Shown here: piece by piece, positions 7,880 to 16,445 of the stretch | How positions within the stretch are numbered: position 1 is the first letter of the stretch | How the letters are laid out: each line of letters starts with the position of its first letter | Virus record (IMG/VR): IMGVR_UViG_3300027881_000021 | Span: 1 to 47,268 of that record | DNA: 47,268 bases | Source of the DNA: a virus | Direction: 5' to 3' (one strand) | Program-made: the position numbers and the translations under genes | The notes under the pieces: generated by a model | Seen by the model: the letters and a program-made list of their open reading frames with translations, nothing else | Told to the model about the DNA's origin: nothing | Databases searched by the model: none

Positions 7880-8654
7880 TCCAGGTGGGGGTGAAGGTCC
7901 GGAGACGGGCCATCGGCCTCCAACCGAAATAGTGTCTAAGGTTACTCGGACAGGAGCCAATAAAGCTTCTGCTAAGAAAGGTAAGTTAAGTTACCTTAAA
8001 GGGGGGAAGGGGGGAGGAATGGATGTTGGGATTGTAGGGTTTTCTAAAGGGAAGATTTTTACTTTCCTTGCTATGGCAGTTCTTATATCCTTGACGCTGT
8101 CCTTACTTATCTTCACATTGAAGAGGGATGGTAATACTCTTATAGTGAACCAGATGCTTTTGGAGGATAGTGTGGCTGCAGCAGTGGCGGCCCAGGAGGC
8201 TGATACTGGAAGGATTGATAATGTCATTGCCAACTATGCTACCAATTTGGACTTGGAGGCCCTTTTTACTCCTTCCCTGTATTGGTTCCTTGAGGAGGAA
8301 TTGGAAGGCTACCGGCTTTATGCCATGGCGAGCAGGACAGGGGACTATGTGGCTGAGGTAACTCTTATCTACCCGGAGCCTTATAGCCTTGGGACTTCAA
8401 ATCTTAACAGTGCCCATAAGTATTTTTCTGGTAACTGGACTGGCCGGGATTTCACTCCTGAGTTTGTCTGGGATGGTCTTACTTGGGAAGTAAAGAGTGC
8501 ATCCTTCTATACAAGTAGTTTTGAATTGGTAGCTGGGGAGGAATGGGATAGTTCTGTTGGAACCTTCAGTGCAACTAATGGCTATGTAGTTTCTGCCCAG
8601 GTTTTGCCAGCTGTTATACCTAGCTCCGGTGGTGGAGGTGGCGGAGGAATCTAA
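7863..8654 (+). CDS. Single-pass membrane protein with extracellular domain
   Basis: ATG 7863 preceded by AAAGGGGGTTTG (the TTG at 7860 would merge with that site). The 263-residue product has a basic N-terminal region (1-60), one strong transmembrane helix (about 67-88), and a long, uncharged beta-rich outer domain ending in a Gly run. The topology resembles pilin-like or virion surface proteins. No family assigned. Confidence 0.5.
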   Translation: MQALDNPGGGEGPETGHRPPTEIVSKVTRTGANKASAKKGKLSYLKGGKGGGMDVGIVGFSKGKIFTFLAMAVLISLTLSLLIFTLKRDGNTLIVNQMLLEDSVAAAVAAQEADTGRIDNVIANYATNLDLEALFTPSLYWFLEEELEGYRLYAMASRTGDYVAEVTLIYPEPYSLGTSNLNSAHKYFSGNWTGRDFTPEFVWDGLTWEVKSASFYTSSFELVAGEEWDSSVGTFSATNGYVVSAQVLPAVIPSSGGGGGGGI

Positions 8655-8669
8655 CAGGGGGTTTTAATA

Positions 8670-8903
8670 ATGAGTGATACTTGGAGAACTTACACAGGAG
8701 AGCAAGCAAGGAATGTTCTAAGTGCCCTTCATATTCTATTACAGGGGGATCTCTTGGATAAGGATGAGCAGAAGATGGCAAGGAGCCTTCAGGTCAGACT
8801 TCAAGGGGCCTCTCAGAAGGTGGGGAGTGAGTATACTGAGATAGGTGTCTCTAACAAGGAGGAGGACCTGTTGAGGCACATAGAGGGATCTTTATGGACA
8901 TAG
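8670..8903 (+). CDS. Hypothetical helical protein, 77 aa
   Basis: Small soluble protein, mostly alpha-helical by pattern. Start preceded by CAGGGGGTTTTAATA, another member of the repeated start block. Overlaps the next gene by 10 nt. Function unknown. Confidence 0.45.
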   Translation: MSDTWRTYTGEQARNVLSALHILLQGDLLDKDEQKMARSLQVRLQGASQKVGSEYTEIGVSNKEEDLLRHIEGSLWT

Positions 8904-9136
8904 TTCCTATCTACGTAACATACGAGGAAGCCCAAAGGCTGGTACCTTTCTTTCAGCATCAGGCCAAGCATGGGCCTTACAGAGAGGCTAGGGAGAGTTC
9001 CCAGAGGATCCTGCAGGAGCTTAGCTATGTTAAAAATAGGGATTACTCTCCTCTTTCTGGAAAGCAGGTTATTCTAACTAGGGAAGATGATAGGAACTTC
9101 CTTATGGATACTATTGGTGCTCTTGAAGTAAGATAG
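8894..9136 (+). CDS. Hypothetical protein, 80 aa; last gene of the left operon
   Basis: Begins MDIVPIYVTYEEAQRL; helical soluble protein. It runs tail to tail into the leftward DNA polymerase gene, and the two coding regions overlap by 26 bp on opposite strands. No intergenic terminator is visible between these converging operons, so transcripts probably collide or read through. Confidence 0.5.
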   Translation: MDIVPIYVTYEEAQRLVPFFQHQAKHGPYREARESSQRILQELSYVKNRDYSPLSGKQVILTREDDRNFLMDTIGALEVR

Positions 9137-10793
9137 GCCTGGTGTCATTCCCCTCGGGTATTCGGCTATCTCCCATATCTCCTTTTATAGTTCGGGCTTG
9201 GTGAAGGAGGGTTACTTCCTTATCATTGAGAACCTTTCTGTAAGAAGGTAGGTGGGAGATAGCTGTTATTGTATGGCCCTTCTTTAGAAGGTTCCGGAAA
9301 TCTTCCTCGCTAAGTTTGAGGTCGCTGTACCCTGCACTCTTTTGTTCCAGCTTTCCGCCCTTTACCATACAGTAGAGTTTCTGGCGGATATAGTATCCTC
9401 TACTTGCTGTTCCAAGGTACACAAGTTCCCCTACACCTTCACCTGTAGGGAGAACTGAAGTTGTATGACAGGAGTCTGTGTCTCCGTAAAAGACTTCTCC
9501 TGATTCTAGAGCTGCCATTAAGATTTTTAGATGCCTTATCCTTGCCTCGGTTCTTATTCTTACATAGACTAAGGGCCTTATGTAGGGAGCTCCTTTTCCT
9601 GCATATTCCTTAGTAGCAAAGTACTCCTCCCTTGCATCTATGGGGGAGTATCCACAGAAATCATCTATATGGTCAATATATTTGATAGTGTCTCTCCATC
9701 TGCTTTGTCCAAACTTTCCGCTTAGAGAGAGTCCAAAGGACTTCCAAAAAGGATCCTTACCTTTCTTATCCAAGGTAGTCATAAATTGCCCAAAGCCTTG
9801 TAGAATTGGCTCCTCATCGCAGCACAGTTGCCTTCTAATAGTCACATCTACTCCCATACTGGCAGCATTTCTTAAGTCATAGACATCCCACCATCTAGTA
9901 TAGATACCTACTGGAAAGGCTAGTTTTCCTTTTGCTTTTCCTCTTAGTTTGCAAGGTAAGGGGCCTATGTACCAGTCCTTAGGAACCTTCACTGTTGCTT
10001 CTGCTATTGTGCCTCTGTCTATATCAGGTCTTATCCATCGTAGTTGGCCTATGGGTACTGGGACATCATAGCAGGAAGTATACATCCAGTGGATATCATA
10101 GATGTTTATTTTCTCACCATATCTCTTGTAGACCTCGTTTCTTCCAGCATAGTCGGCCTCTCTTATAAACTCCTCATACTCTATGTTGGACTTTATCTGC
10201 CTTACAGGATAGAATACCTTATCATAGATTTTAGCTGCTGTTGTAGCAAGGGAGATGGAAGGCATCTGCCCAAATGTCATACCCAAGGTCTCACAGAGTT
10301 TAAATAGTGATTGGGAAAGTGAGATACAGTCTGTTTTTAGATACTCTCTGAATACTGGGAGTTCATTCTCCATCTTCCAGGGAACCTTTGTTTTGGAATG
10401 GTCCCAATGCTTCTTCTCCTCAACTCCAAACATCTTATTCATTTTCTCCAAAGACATCGGGACTAAGGCATAGGAGTCCTCAAAGAGGATATTAGGACCA
10501 ACCCATCTAAGTCTCAGAAAGCCTGCCTCAAGCTTTACTACCTCATCGTGCTGGCGTAGAATAGCTAGAATGAACTTGTTGTCATACTTGGAAGCAAAGT
10601 GGGCAAAGAGCTTTATTCCATAATAGTGCTCTTTCAAGAAGCACAAGAACTTCCAGATGAAGTCATCTTGCTCGTTCTCCTTAATGAAGTCCCTGTAGTT
10701 TGCTCCATCATAGAAGCCTATAGCAATGGGGGTTACCCAGTTAAGGCTTTCTAGATCCCAGGTAGGGATACCTATTCTATTACTTTCTTCCAT
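9111..10793 (-). CDS. Family B DNA polymerase (protein-primed-like)
   Basis: 560 residues. Exonuclease motifs: WDLESLN near the N-terminus (Exo I, D-x-E), FAHFASKYDNKF (Exo II-like), YLKTD (Exo III). Polymerase motifs: YDIHWMYTS (motif A), a KxxGxxxSGKFGQS stretch (motif B) and YGDTDS (motif C). Size and spacing fit the protein-primed DNA_pol_B_2 group, about 570-600 residues in phi29-like viruses. Essential residues appear intact, so it should be active. Notably the same operon encodes a family A polymerase. No terminal protein is recognised. Confidence 0.88.
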   Translation of the reverse strand: MEESNRIGIPTWDLESLNWVTPIAIGFYDGANYRDFIKENEQDDFIWKFLCFLKEHYYGIKLFAHFASKYDNKFILAILRQHDEVVKLEAGFLRLRWVGPNILFEDSYALVPMSLEKMNKMFGVEEKKHWDHSKTKVPWKMENELPVFREYLKTDCISLSQSLFKLCETLGMTFGQMPSISLATTAAKIYDKVFYPVRQIKSNIEYEEFIREADYAGRNEVYKRYGEKINIYDIHWMYTSCYDVPVPIGQLRWIRPDIDRGTIAEATVKVPKDWYIGPLPCKLRGKAKGKLAFPVGIYTRWWDVYDLRNAASMGVDVTIRRQLCCDEEPILQGFGQFMTTLDKKGKDPFWKSFGLSLSGKFGQSRWRDTIKYIDHIDDFCGYSPIDAREEYFATKEYAGKGAPYIRPLVYVRIRTEARIRHLKILMAALESGEVFYGDTDSCHTTSVLPTGEGVGELVYLGTASRGYYIRQKLYCMVKGGKLEQKSAGYSDLKLSEEDFRNLLKKGHTITAISHLPSYRKVLNDKEVTLLHQARTIKGDMGDSRIPEGNDTRPILLQEHQ

Positions 10794-11047
10794 TCTTCCT
10801 CATTGTATCTTTTAATTCCTCTGCCTCTACATTTGGGACATACAAAAACCCCTCCCCAATCTGCATCCCAACCATCGGCAGAGCATTCCCTGCAATAGTC
10901 TATTCTGAAGTGGGATAGTATTTTTCTTAGCCAGTAAGGAGGGTATCTTAGGAAGTGGGGGGCTTGGGCCGTGGTTCCGCTAGGTAGAGGCCCAGGTTCC
11001 TTGTGATAGAATACATTGACTCCAAATTTAACTCTTACTTCTCTCAT
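10772..11047 (-). CDS. Small zinc-finger protein
   Basis: 91 residues with CREC and CPKCRGRG separated by about 18 residues, a four-cysteine zinc knuckle like those in DnaJ-type or ribbon proteins. Lies directly upstream of the family B polymerase and overlaps its start by 22 nt, so it is translated with it. May assist DNA binding; inference only. Confidence 0.55.
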   Translation of the reverse strand: MREVRVKFGVNVFYHKEPGPLPSGTTAQAPHFLRYPPYWLRKILSHFRIDYCRECSADGWDADWGGVFVCPKCRGRGIKRYNEEEWKKVIE

Positions 11048-11051
11048 TGCT

Positions 11052-11294
11052 CTACCATCCTATCACCGCCAATCTCATTCTTCTTATGCGGACTTTCATA
11101 TAGAAGCGTTTCCTCCAAAGTCTCTTATACCAAGGAGCGGGTGGGAACTCGAGACCCAGGTACTGTATTGCCCCCATTATTATAGTTACTCCTAGTAGCA
11201 TAGGGATTAGCTCTTGTAAGGTTATTAGCGGATCTTTATACTTGGGCTTCCATCCCAGCCATATTCCTATCCAGAATAAAATCTTTCTTAGCAT
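11052..11294 (-). CDS. Small membrane protein, 80 aa
   Basis: Two hydrophobic segments (about residues 1-15 and 26-48) followed by a very basic C-terminal tail (RLWRKRFYMKVRIRRMR). Overlaps the preceding P-loop-like gene by 7 nt. One of many tiny membrane proteins in this operon. Function unknown. Confidence 0.5.
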   Translation of the reverse strand: MLRKILFWIGIWLGWKPKYKDPLITLQELIPMLLGVTIIMGAIQYLGLEFPPAPWYKRLWRKRFYMKVRIRRMRLAVIGW

Positions 11295-11944
11295 ATTCTG
11301 CCCTCCTTTACTCCTTCCTTACTATGTAGGACTTCTTCCTTATCAGGTATCTCAAAAGTACTATAGTGCTGAAAGTACTTTCCAGCTCTCTTGATTATAC
11401 ATCTTGAGACGGCCTTCCAGTAGAACTCAGAGTGCCTTTCTTTCCTTCCAGTAGATATGTTCTTGGCCCAGATGGATCTTATTGCTAGTTTGGCGTGAGT
11501 TAGAATTAGCTTCTGGCCTTTTAGTGGAAGGTTGCTCTTAACAAATACTACATCTGTTATTTGGTCTCTTATAGCTCTATCAATAACCATAGGACCCTGA
11601 CTGGTAGTTAGAATTGCTTTGCTTTTGCTGTGCCTTAGATTTTGGAAGAAGGAGATGTGGATATAAGCAAGGCTGGCTCTGGAGGCAAAGTACCGGTACC
11701 CGCTATCAAAGAGTATAAGGGAGGGACCCCCTTGGAGGTACCTATTAAAGTTTACTAGGTTAAGCCTCTCATATTCTAAGTCAATAAGTGTGCAGTTGGC
11801 TATCAGCTTTGGGGGTCTCTTTGACTTACTTGCCCTTACCATTCTCATAACGGCCCCGAGGGTCATTCCTGAGCCCATTCTTCCCGTGTAGAGAGTTATG
11901 GGTCCAAAGCTGGATTCCTTAAAGTACTTTACTGTCTTAACCAT
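11288..11944 (-). CDS. Zot/packaging-type P-loop protein with altered Walker motifs
   Basis: 218 residues from ATG 11944, placed by TAATG overlap and GGAGGAG upstream. The order of elements is that of Zot-like or virus-packaging ATPases: TGRMGSGMTLGAV (Walker A position), LILFDSGYRYFASR (Walker B position), and LTTSQ plus an IRD motif later. However the Walker A lysine is Met and the Walker B glutamate is Ser. This predicts loss of ATP hydrolysis, or a pseudo-ATPase partner. Neighbours are small membrane proteins and PolB. Confidence 0.55.
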   Translation of the reverse strand: MVKTVKYFKESSFGPITLYTGRMGSGMTLGAVMRMVRASKSKRPPKLIANCTLIDLEYERLNLVNFNRYLQGGPSLILFDSGYRYFASRASLAYIHISFFQNLRHSKSKAILTTSQGPMVIDRAIRDQITDVVFVKSNLPLKGQKLILTHAKLAIRSIWAKNISTGRKERHSEFYWKAVSRCIIKRAGKYFQHYSTFEIPDKEEVLHSKEGVKEGRIC

Positions 11945-12168
11945 TATCTCCTCCAAATTAAAATATACCAGCAGGCAGCTGTTAGGCCATCTGCCGCGGC
12001 TGCAAGTTTAAGGCCTAGTGTGGCGACACAGACAGTCAGCAGTGTCAGTGCTATTGCAGTCGGGACACTTGTCCCTAAGGGGTAGCTTGTCCCCCTTTTA
12101 ATTGAGACCATCAAGGCGGGGGCAAAGACAAGGCCTGCCGCTGCCATAGCTATGTCTTGCCAAATCAC
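11944..12168 (-). CDS. Small multi-pass membrane protein, 74 aa
   Basis: GTG start at 12168 overlapping the upstream small ORF (GTGA). Three hydrophobic, Ala-rich segments span most of the protein, holin-like in size and shape, but with no lysis genes nearby. Its stop overlaps the P-loop-like gene by one base. Function unknown. Confidence 0.5.
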   Translation of the reverse strand: MIWQDIAMAAAGLVFAPALMVSIKRGTSYPLGTSVPTAIALTLLTVCVATLGLKLAAAADGLTAACWYILIWRR

Positions 12169-12278
12169 TTCTTCTTCCTTTCTGCAATTCTATCAAGGGT
12201 TCTGTTCATCCAGATTAAAAGGTCAACTGCTGGTAGGACAAAAACCTTTATTGCCAACTCTACTAACTTATCCTTCAA
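12165..12278 (-). CDS. 37-residue membrane peptide
   Basis: A short frame from TTG 12278 to TGA 12165. It overlaps the upstream stop (TTGA) and the downstream GTG (GTGA), so it fills the only gap between two genes. The sequence has one hydrophobic helix (IKVFVLPAVDLLIW) and a Lys-rich end. Support is positional; the start codon is uncertain. Confidence 0.35.
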   Translation of the reverse strand: MKDKLVELAIKVFVLPAVDLLIWMNRTLDRIAERKKK

Positions 12279-12772
12279 GGCTTCCAGGGCTCCCTTATAC
12301 TTATAACAAGTTCCATTACCTTGTAGGGATTCTGCTTATTAACCTTACCAAGATACCTCTTGGCTATCTCTAGTATATCCTGAACCTTGTGGTAGAGGAA
12401 GTGTCTCTGGGGAACCTCATATCCTGGCCCGTGGACCATAATGTCTGGGTCATCGTGCATAGCACATTGGAAGGATGCTATTTCTGGAAGGTCCCTGCCT
12501 TTCTTTAGTCTCCCCAGCCTTACCTCAAATCTGGCAAACTTGAATTTCTTATCATCATATCTCATAGCTTCTTGGTAAGCAAGGAGTAGGAGGGAATCTG
12601 AATATTCTCTAAAGTTAACAGGTGTTAGATCCCTCAGTTTATAAGATATGTCTATTCCGTCTGCCCATTTGAGGTCGTTCCTGTCGGTCTGCTTTGGAAT
12701 AGAAGCTATTCCCTGGTGCATCAAGTAGTTTGCTGCTGATGGATACTTACCTTTATAAGGTATTTTGTCCAA
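12275..12772 (-). CDS. Hypothetical protein, 165 aa
   Basis: TTG start preceded by CTAGGGGGTAAAGAAC. A soluble mixed alpha-beta protein with a HGPGYEVPQRHF stretch and a conserved-looking KFARFEVRLGR segment. No family recognised. It lies between a Cys-rich protein and small membrane proteins in the leftward operon. Confidence 0.5.
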   Translation of the reverse strand: MDKIPYKGKYPSAANYLMHQGIASIPKQTDRNDLKWADGIDISYKLRDLTPVNFREYSDSLLLLAYQEAMRYDDKKFKFARFEVRLGRLKKGRDLPEIASFQCAMHDDPDIMVHGPGYEVPQRHFLYHKVQDILEIAKRYLGKVNKQNPYKVMELVISIREPWKP

Positions 12773-12788
12773 GTTCTTTACCCCCTAG

Positions 12789-12998
12789 TTAATCTATTCC
12801 TAAAGTTCCAATATCTTCTACTTCTCTTAGAGCTTGTCTATGTATCATACCCCCTTCTATTTTATTAAGGGGCATCTGGTGTGGGCAGAGTCCACAAATG
12901 CCAAGGTTCTTCTCAGGTCTGTTACAGTCGGTGCTTACTCCTCTATGGATACAGATTCTAGTCTCAAGTCCATAGTTATCACATTGTCTCTTTTCCAT
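12789..12998 (-). CDS. Cys-rich small protein
   Basis: Start chosen at ATG 12998, preceded by GGAGAG, giving 69 residues; an in-frame ATG at 13028 would overlap the HD gene by 50 nt. Six or so cysteines (QCDNYG, RICIH, TDCNR, GICGLCPH) suggest a zinc or iron-sulfur site. Function unknown. Confidence 0.5.
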   Translation of the reverse strand: MEKRQCDNYGLETRICIHRGVSTDCNRPEKNLGICGLCPHQMPLNKIEGGMIHRQALREVEDIGTLGID

Positions 12999-13566
12999 CT
13001 CTCTCCTTATCCATGTCCATATAGACATTGGTTGCTAGTGCATCCGCTAAGTGAACTATAAGTGACTCTTGGCTTCCTACTGGGTATTGGCCCCACTTTC
13101 CCATATGGGATGCTACACAGACAGAAATGTGGTCAATCTTTTGTGCTTCGGATATTGTTGTTATCTCTTTCTGCCAGAATGTTTCTTTTGCTATTTTTTG
13201 GATAAAGTCTGCTGCCAGCTTTGGATGGTTGGTGTTTGACCACTTGGAAGGAGCTACTTGGCTTCCGTATCTGTGGGCATCATGGAGTAGGCAAGCACTT
13301 CTTATCACATCTGTATTTATTGGGTTAGGCCAGGACTCAATTATATGTTCTGCTACCTGGGCAACTCTGTGGGTATGAAGTACTAGTCCTCTACTTTCGT
13401 TCTCGTCCCTGGCGTGGTACTTTCCTGTTGAGGATGCTGACATATACCAGAAGTGCACGGGAGCTCTATTGAGGCACTCGCAAGTAAGAAGCCTTATTTT
13501 CTCATCCTTTATGTCTTCTAGTTCCTTATGGAATTCTTCATATACTGCGTCCATACTTCCTGACAT
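12979..13566 (-). CDS. HD-domain phosphohydrolase
   Basis: 195 residues. HD hallmarks in order: HTHRV (first His), LLHDAHRYG (His-Asp pair, metal site), HP and HMGKWG in the middle, and VHLADALAT (last Asp). This spacing matches HD nucleotidases or phosphohydrolases such as the YfbR type. In a replication operon with dUTPase and HAD phosphatases, a role in the nucleotide pool, for example removing unwanted dNTPs, is plausible but not proven. Confidence 0.75.
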   Translation of the reverse strand: MSGSMDAVYEEFHKELEDIKDEKIRLLTCECLNRAPVHFWYMSASSTGKYHARDENESRGLVLHTHRVAQVAEHIIESWPNPINTDVIRSACLLHDAHRYGSQVAPSKWSNTNHPKLAADFIQKIAKETFWQKEITTISEAQKIDHISVCVASHMGKWGQYPVGSQESLIVHLADALATNVYMDMDKERDGKETM

Positions 13567-13575
13567 TTTTACCTC

Positions 13576-13773
13576 CTATATTCTTTTTGATACCTTGCAT
13601 ACAAGGAAGCCTAGTGCCCCTCCTGCTCCCACACAGACCAGACTTATAAGTCCTGCCATTCTTACATCCCCCCAGCCATCTTCAGGCCATCCAAAGGTCA
13701 GGACAGTTATGCCTAGGGATAGCCAGAAGGAGCCAAGGACAATTCCTCCAAATAGTGCCCATAATTTCCACAT
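13576..13773 (-). CDS. Two-helix membrane protein, 65 aa
   Basis: Two hydrophobic segments (about 4-26 and 40-60) joined by a short polar loop. Flanked on both sides by copies of a TATAGGAGGTAAAAAT ribosome-site sequence (near 13565 and 13785), suggesting it may be a cassette slipped between PolA and the HD gene. Function unknown. Confidence 0.5.
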   Translation of the reverse strand: MWKLWALFGGIVLGSFWLSLGITVLTFGWPEDGWGDVRMAGLISLVCVGAGGALGFLVCKVSKRI

Positions 13774-13788
13774 TGATATTTTTACCTC

Positions 13789-16173
13789 CTATAGTTTACT
13801 TGTATCTATTGTTACTCTTTCTCCTTGTGGGGCTTCTTTATCCAAGGCCCAGTTATAGCCCCAATCGGGCTCCCAGGTGAAAGGCATAGTTCCATTTACT
13901 AGTTCTAGGGAGTATGCTTCTAGTTCCTTCTGGACTTCATAGAGGGTTGGGACATCTGGGATGTTCATAGTTATTGAGTCATGGACTGGCCAGAAGGGCC
14001 ATACTCCAAACTTGTCTTTCATTTCCCAGATGTGAAGCATACAGAGAAGCATCAAGTCACTTCCTGAGGATTGGATTGGGAAGTTGACTGCCTGTCTCTC
14101 AATGTCCTTCTTATTATCAGGAGTGATAAGTGAGAATCTTCTTTTTCTACCAAAGTAGGATTCTAAGTATCCCTTAGCTCTTACTTCCTTCATTATCCAG
14201 GTATAGTATTTGTCTATATTAGGAGCAATGCCATCCACTGCCTCCATTACTGCATCAATAACATCCCTTCCTACCTGTTGCTCAATGCTTTTTCTACTCC
14301 TCTTATAGACCCTTCCAAACACCACTGCCTTTGCTAAGGTCCTCTGATGCTTTAAGAGTTCCTTCAAGGCCTTTTCTAGATCCTCCTTTGAGGCACCTCC
14401 TCCTAGCCTAAAGAAGCTTGCTGCTTCTTCTATAGCTGGCATACCATAGGTTGCCAGTCTTACTACCTCGTGGGGGTCCCCTCCACTCTGCAGAATTCCT
14501 GTTAGCTCCTCATCTCCGGAGATTAGACAGTACCATCTAAGTTCATTTCCTTTAACATCAAAGTAGCCCATTAAACTTCCGTCATCTGGAAGGAAGACTC
14601 TCTTTAGTTCCTGTAGGGCCTTAATGTTCATAATGGAAGGATTGGCACTTGCTAGACGGCCAGTGACTGCGGCGGTTATTTTTATGTCGGGGTGTATTCT
14701 AAATTGTCTGTCTACAAATTTTGCAAACTGCTCCACATATCCATTCTTGAGTTTGGATATCTCCCTGTAGTCAAGTATCTTGTCTACTATTGGGAAGGAG
14801 TCTCTAAAGTCGGTGAGGTAGGTCTTGGAGGTACTAAATCCAAAGTAGGGATCCACTGGGACACCTAGAACTTGATAGACAAGGTGGGAGACTTGTTTGG
14901 GAGAGTTGGGATTTATATAGACTCCCTTTGTATCCTCATATATTTGGTCCTCAATGTCTCTCAGTTCCTTCCCAAGAATCCCCTCCATGTCCATTAGTTT
15001 TACTGGGTCTACCTTCTGGCCTTTTTCTTGTATTTGGATAAACATCCTACAAGCAGGCATTAGGAGCCTGTCATAGACTTTTCTGTTTACATAGGGGTCA
15101 AGGACATCACAGAGGTACTCTGTTCTAGTTACGTCTTTTGCTAGGTAGTCATACCTTATATCCCTGGGGATTAGTTCATAGGAGGAGGTCTTTTTGGAGG
15201 GAAGCCATCTTCCTATATCCTTCTCCCAATCCTCGGTACCAAGATAGACTTGGGATACTCTCTTGAGGCCATGGCTATAAGGTCTCTCATCTATACTGTA
15301 GTGCTGGAGCATTCCATCTTGGTCTACATTAGGTCTAATGTCCACCTGGGATGCAAAGGCACAATCAAAAGGAGCATTCCACCATCTAGTCTTTTTCTTC
15401 TCAAGTAACCCCTTGAATTCTGGAAGGAACTTAAGATCAACTATATAAGCGTGGTGGTAGTTAAAAGCTATTCCTAGTTCTAGTATATGGTCAGGGTCCC
15501 AGCCAAAGGCTTTGAAGCCAGTAGTTTCAAAGTCTCCAGAGAAGTGGTCCCTCTTGTCAATCTCATTTAGGACCTCTCCAAGGTTGTTATGGTCAACTAC
15601 AGTATAGGTAGGGTTGTCTGCTTGGGTATACTCATTATTTAGAAACCTGATTCCAGACCTCATACACTCAGTGAAGTCAAATATCTTTTCAGGGTTTCTC
15701 CAGTAATAAGCAGGGTGGGTAAGTGCCAGCAGAGGGCCTACTAAGGAAGGAAGGACTCTTCCCTCACATTCCTGAATTGGGTACTTTATATCTGGAGCTA
15801 GGACATGGAGGGGCATATCCCCCAAAGCTATAGTTAGTAAAGGCTTCTTGCTCTTAACTTCCTGTATCACATCTCTGCAGCAGCCTATAGCATCGTGGAC
15901 TTGGTCGTCTGCCTCGATAGGACAGAGTAGAACATTACAAGCATAGTAATCTATTACCCCCTGTTGGTATAAGTGCCTTCTTAAAATCTGCCCAGATACT
16001 CCTATCAGTACTACCCCCTTTTGTATCTCCTCCCGTGCGGGAGCCATTGCTACTACCACAACATCATATTGCCTATCCTCTTGGACTTGGACTACTTGGC
16101 CTTCTGGTGTTGTATGGAAGCCTCCACCAGGAACTTTAACTCCCCCCTTGAAGGGGCATTCCTCACAGTTCAT
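13789..16173 (-). CDS. Family A DNA polymerase with N-terminal uracil-glycosylase-like domain
   Basis: 794 residues from ATG 16173 (ATGA overlap). Residues 1-185 resemble a family 4/5 uracil-DNA glycosylase: CEECP cysteines, an AMAPAREE stretch in place of GEAPG, YYACNVLLCP and the LTHPAYY motif. Next come a 3'-5' exonuclease (GDFETTG, NAPFDCAFA, YDYLAKD) and a family A polymerase: FDVKGNELR (motif A), RTLAKAVVFGRVYK (motif B), PVHDSI (motif C, Ser where most have Glu). The same UDG-polymerase layout is known in SPO1-like phages. Main replicative enzyme candidate; the UDG part may only bind uracil. Confidence 0.9.
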   Translation of the reverse strand: MNCEECPFKGGVKVPGGGFHTTPEGQVVQVQEDRQYDVVVVAMAPAREEIQKGVVLIGVSGQILRRHLYQQGVIDYYACNVLLCPIEADDQVHDAIGCCRDVIQEVKSKKPLLTIALGDMPLHVLAPDIKYPIQECEGRVLPSLVGPLLALTHPAYYWRNPEKIFDFTECMRSGIRFLNNEYTQADNPTYTVVDHNNLGEVLNEIDKRDHFSGDFETTGFKAFGWDPDHILELGIAFNYHHAYIVDLKFLPEFKGLLEKKKTRWWNAPFDCAFASQVDIRPNVDQDGMLQHYSIDERPYSHGLKRVSQVYLGTEDWEKDIGRWLPSKKTSSYELIPRDIRYDYLAKDVTRTEYLCDVLDPYVNRKVYDRLLMPACRMFIQIQEKGQKVDPVKLMDMEGILGKELRDIEDQIYEDTKGVYINPNSPKQVSHLVYQVLGVPVDPYFGFSTSKTYLTDFRDSFPIVDKILDYREISKLKNGYVEQFAKFVDRQFRIHPDIKITAAVTGRLASANPSIMNIKALQELKRVFLPDDGSLMGYFDVKGNELRWYCLISGDEELTGILQSGGDPHEVVRLATYGMPAIEEAASFFRLGGGASKEDLEKALKELLKHQRTLAKAVVFGRVYKRSRKSIEQQVGRDVIDAVMEAVDGIAPNIDKYYTWIMKEVRAKGYLESYFGRKRRFSLITPDNKKDIERQAVNFPIQSSGSDLMLLCMLHIWEMKDKFGVWPFWPVHDSITMNIPDVPTLYEVQKELEAYSLELVNGTMPFTWEPDWGYNWALDKEAPQGERVTIDTSKL

Positions 16174-16445
16174 TTTCCAACTTCCTTCCTCCACCCTCTT
16201 TGGAGAAGTTCATAAAGTATTTCTACACAGACATAACAGAGTGTGGTACAAGGACGGTGTCTGTCCTCAAAGGCAGCACAGCAAGAGAGCTTTGGATCTG
16301 GGAGCCTCTTAGATACTTCTCTACAGATTGTGAAGGTTGGGATTCCTGCTCCATGGGCGTCCATTTCTAGTTCTGCTACTACTTCCATTATATCTTCTCT
16401 ATCTAGTGGGGGAACAAAGTAGGTTGTATTTTCTTCTATTCTCAT
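16170..16445 (-). CDS. Hypothetical Cys-containing protein, 91 aa
   Basis: Starts at an ATGA overlap and ends at the PolA start (ATGA). Has a helical N-terminal half and clustered cysteines later (LSCCAAF, PCTTLCYVC), which may bind a metal. Its fixed place directly before PolA suggests coupling to it. Function unknown. Confidence 0.5.
   Translation of the reverse strand: MRIEENTTYFVPPLDREDIMEVVAELEMDAHGAGIPTFTICREVSKRLPDPKLSCCAAFEDRHRPCTTLCYVCVEILYELLQRGWRKEVGK

Noticed and set aside
9640-10473. Rightward frames opposite the PolB gene
   Set aside because: They are antisense shadows of a strongly supported polymerase and lack ribosome sites.
11944-12168. Holin call for the small three-helix protein
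   Set aside because: Size and topology fit, but no endolysin or spanin is nearby and many similar tiny membrane proteins occur here.
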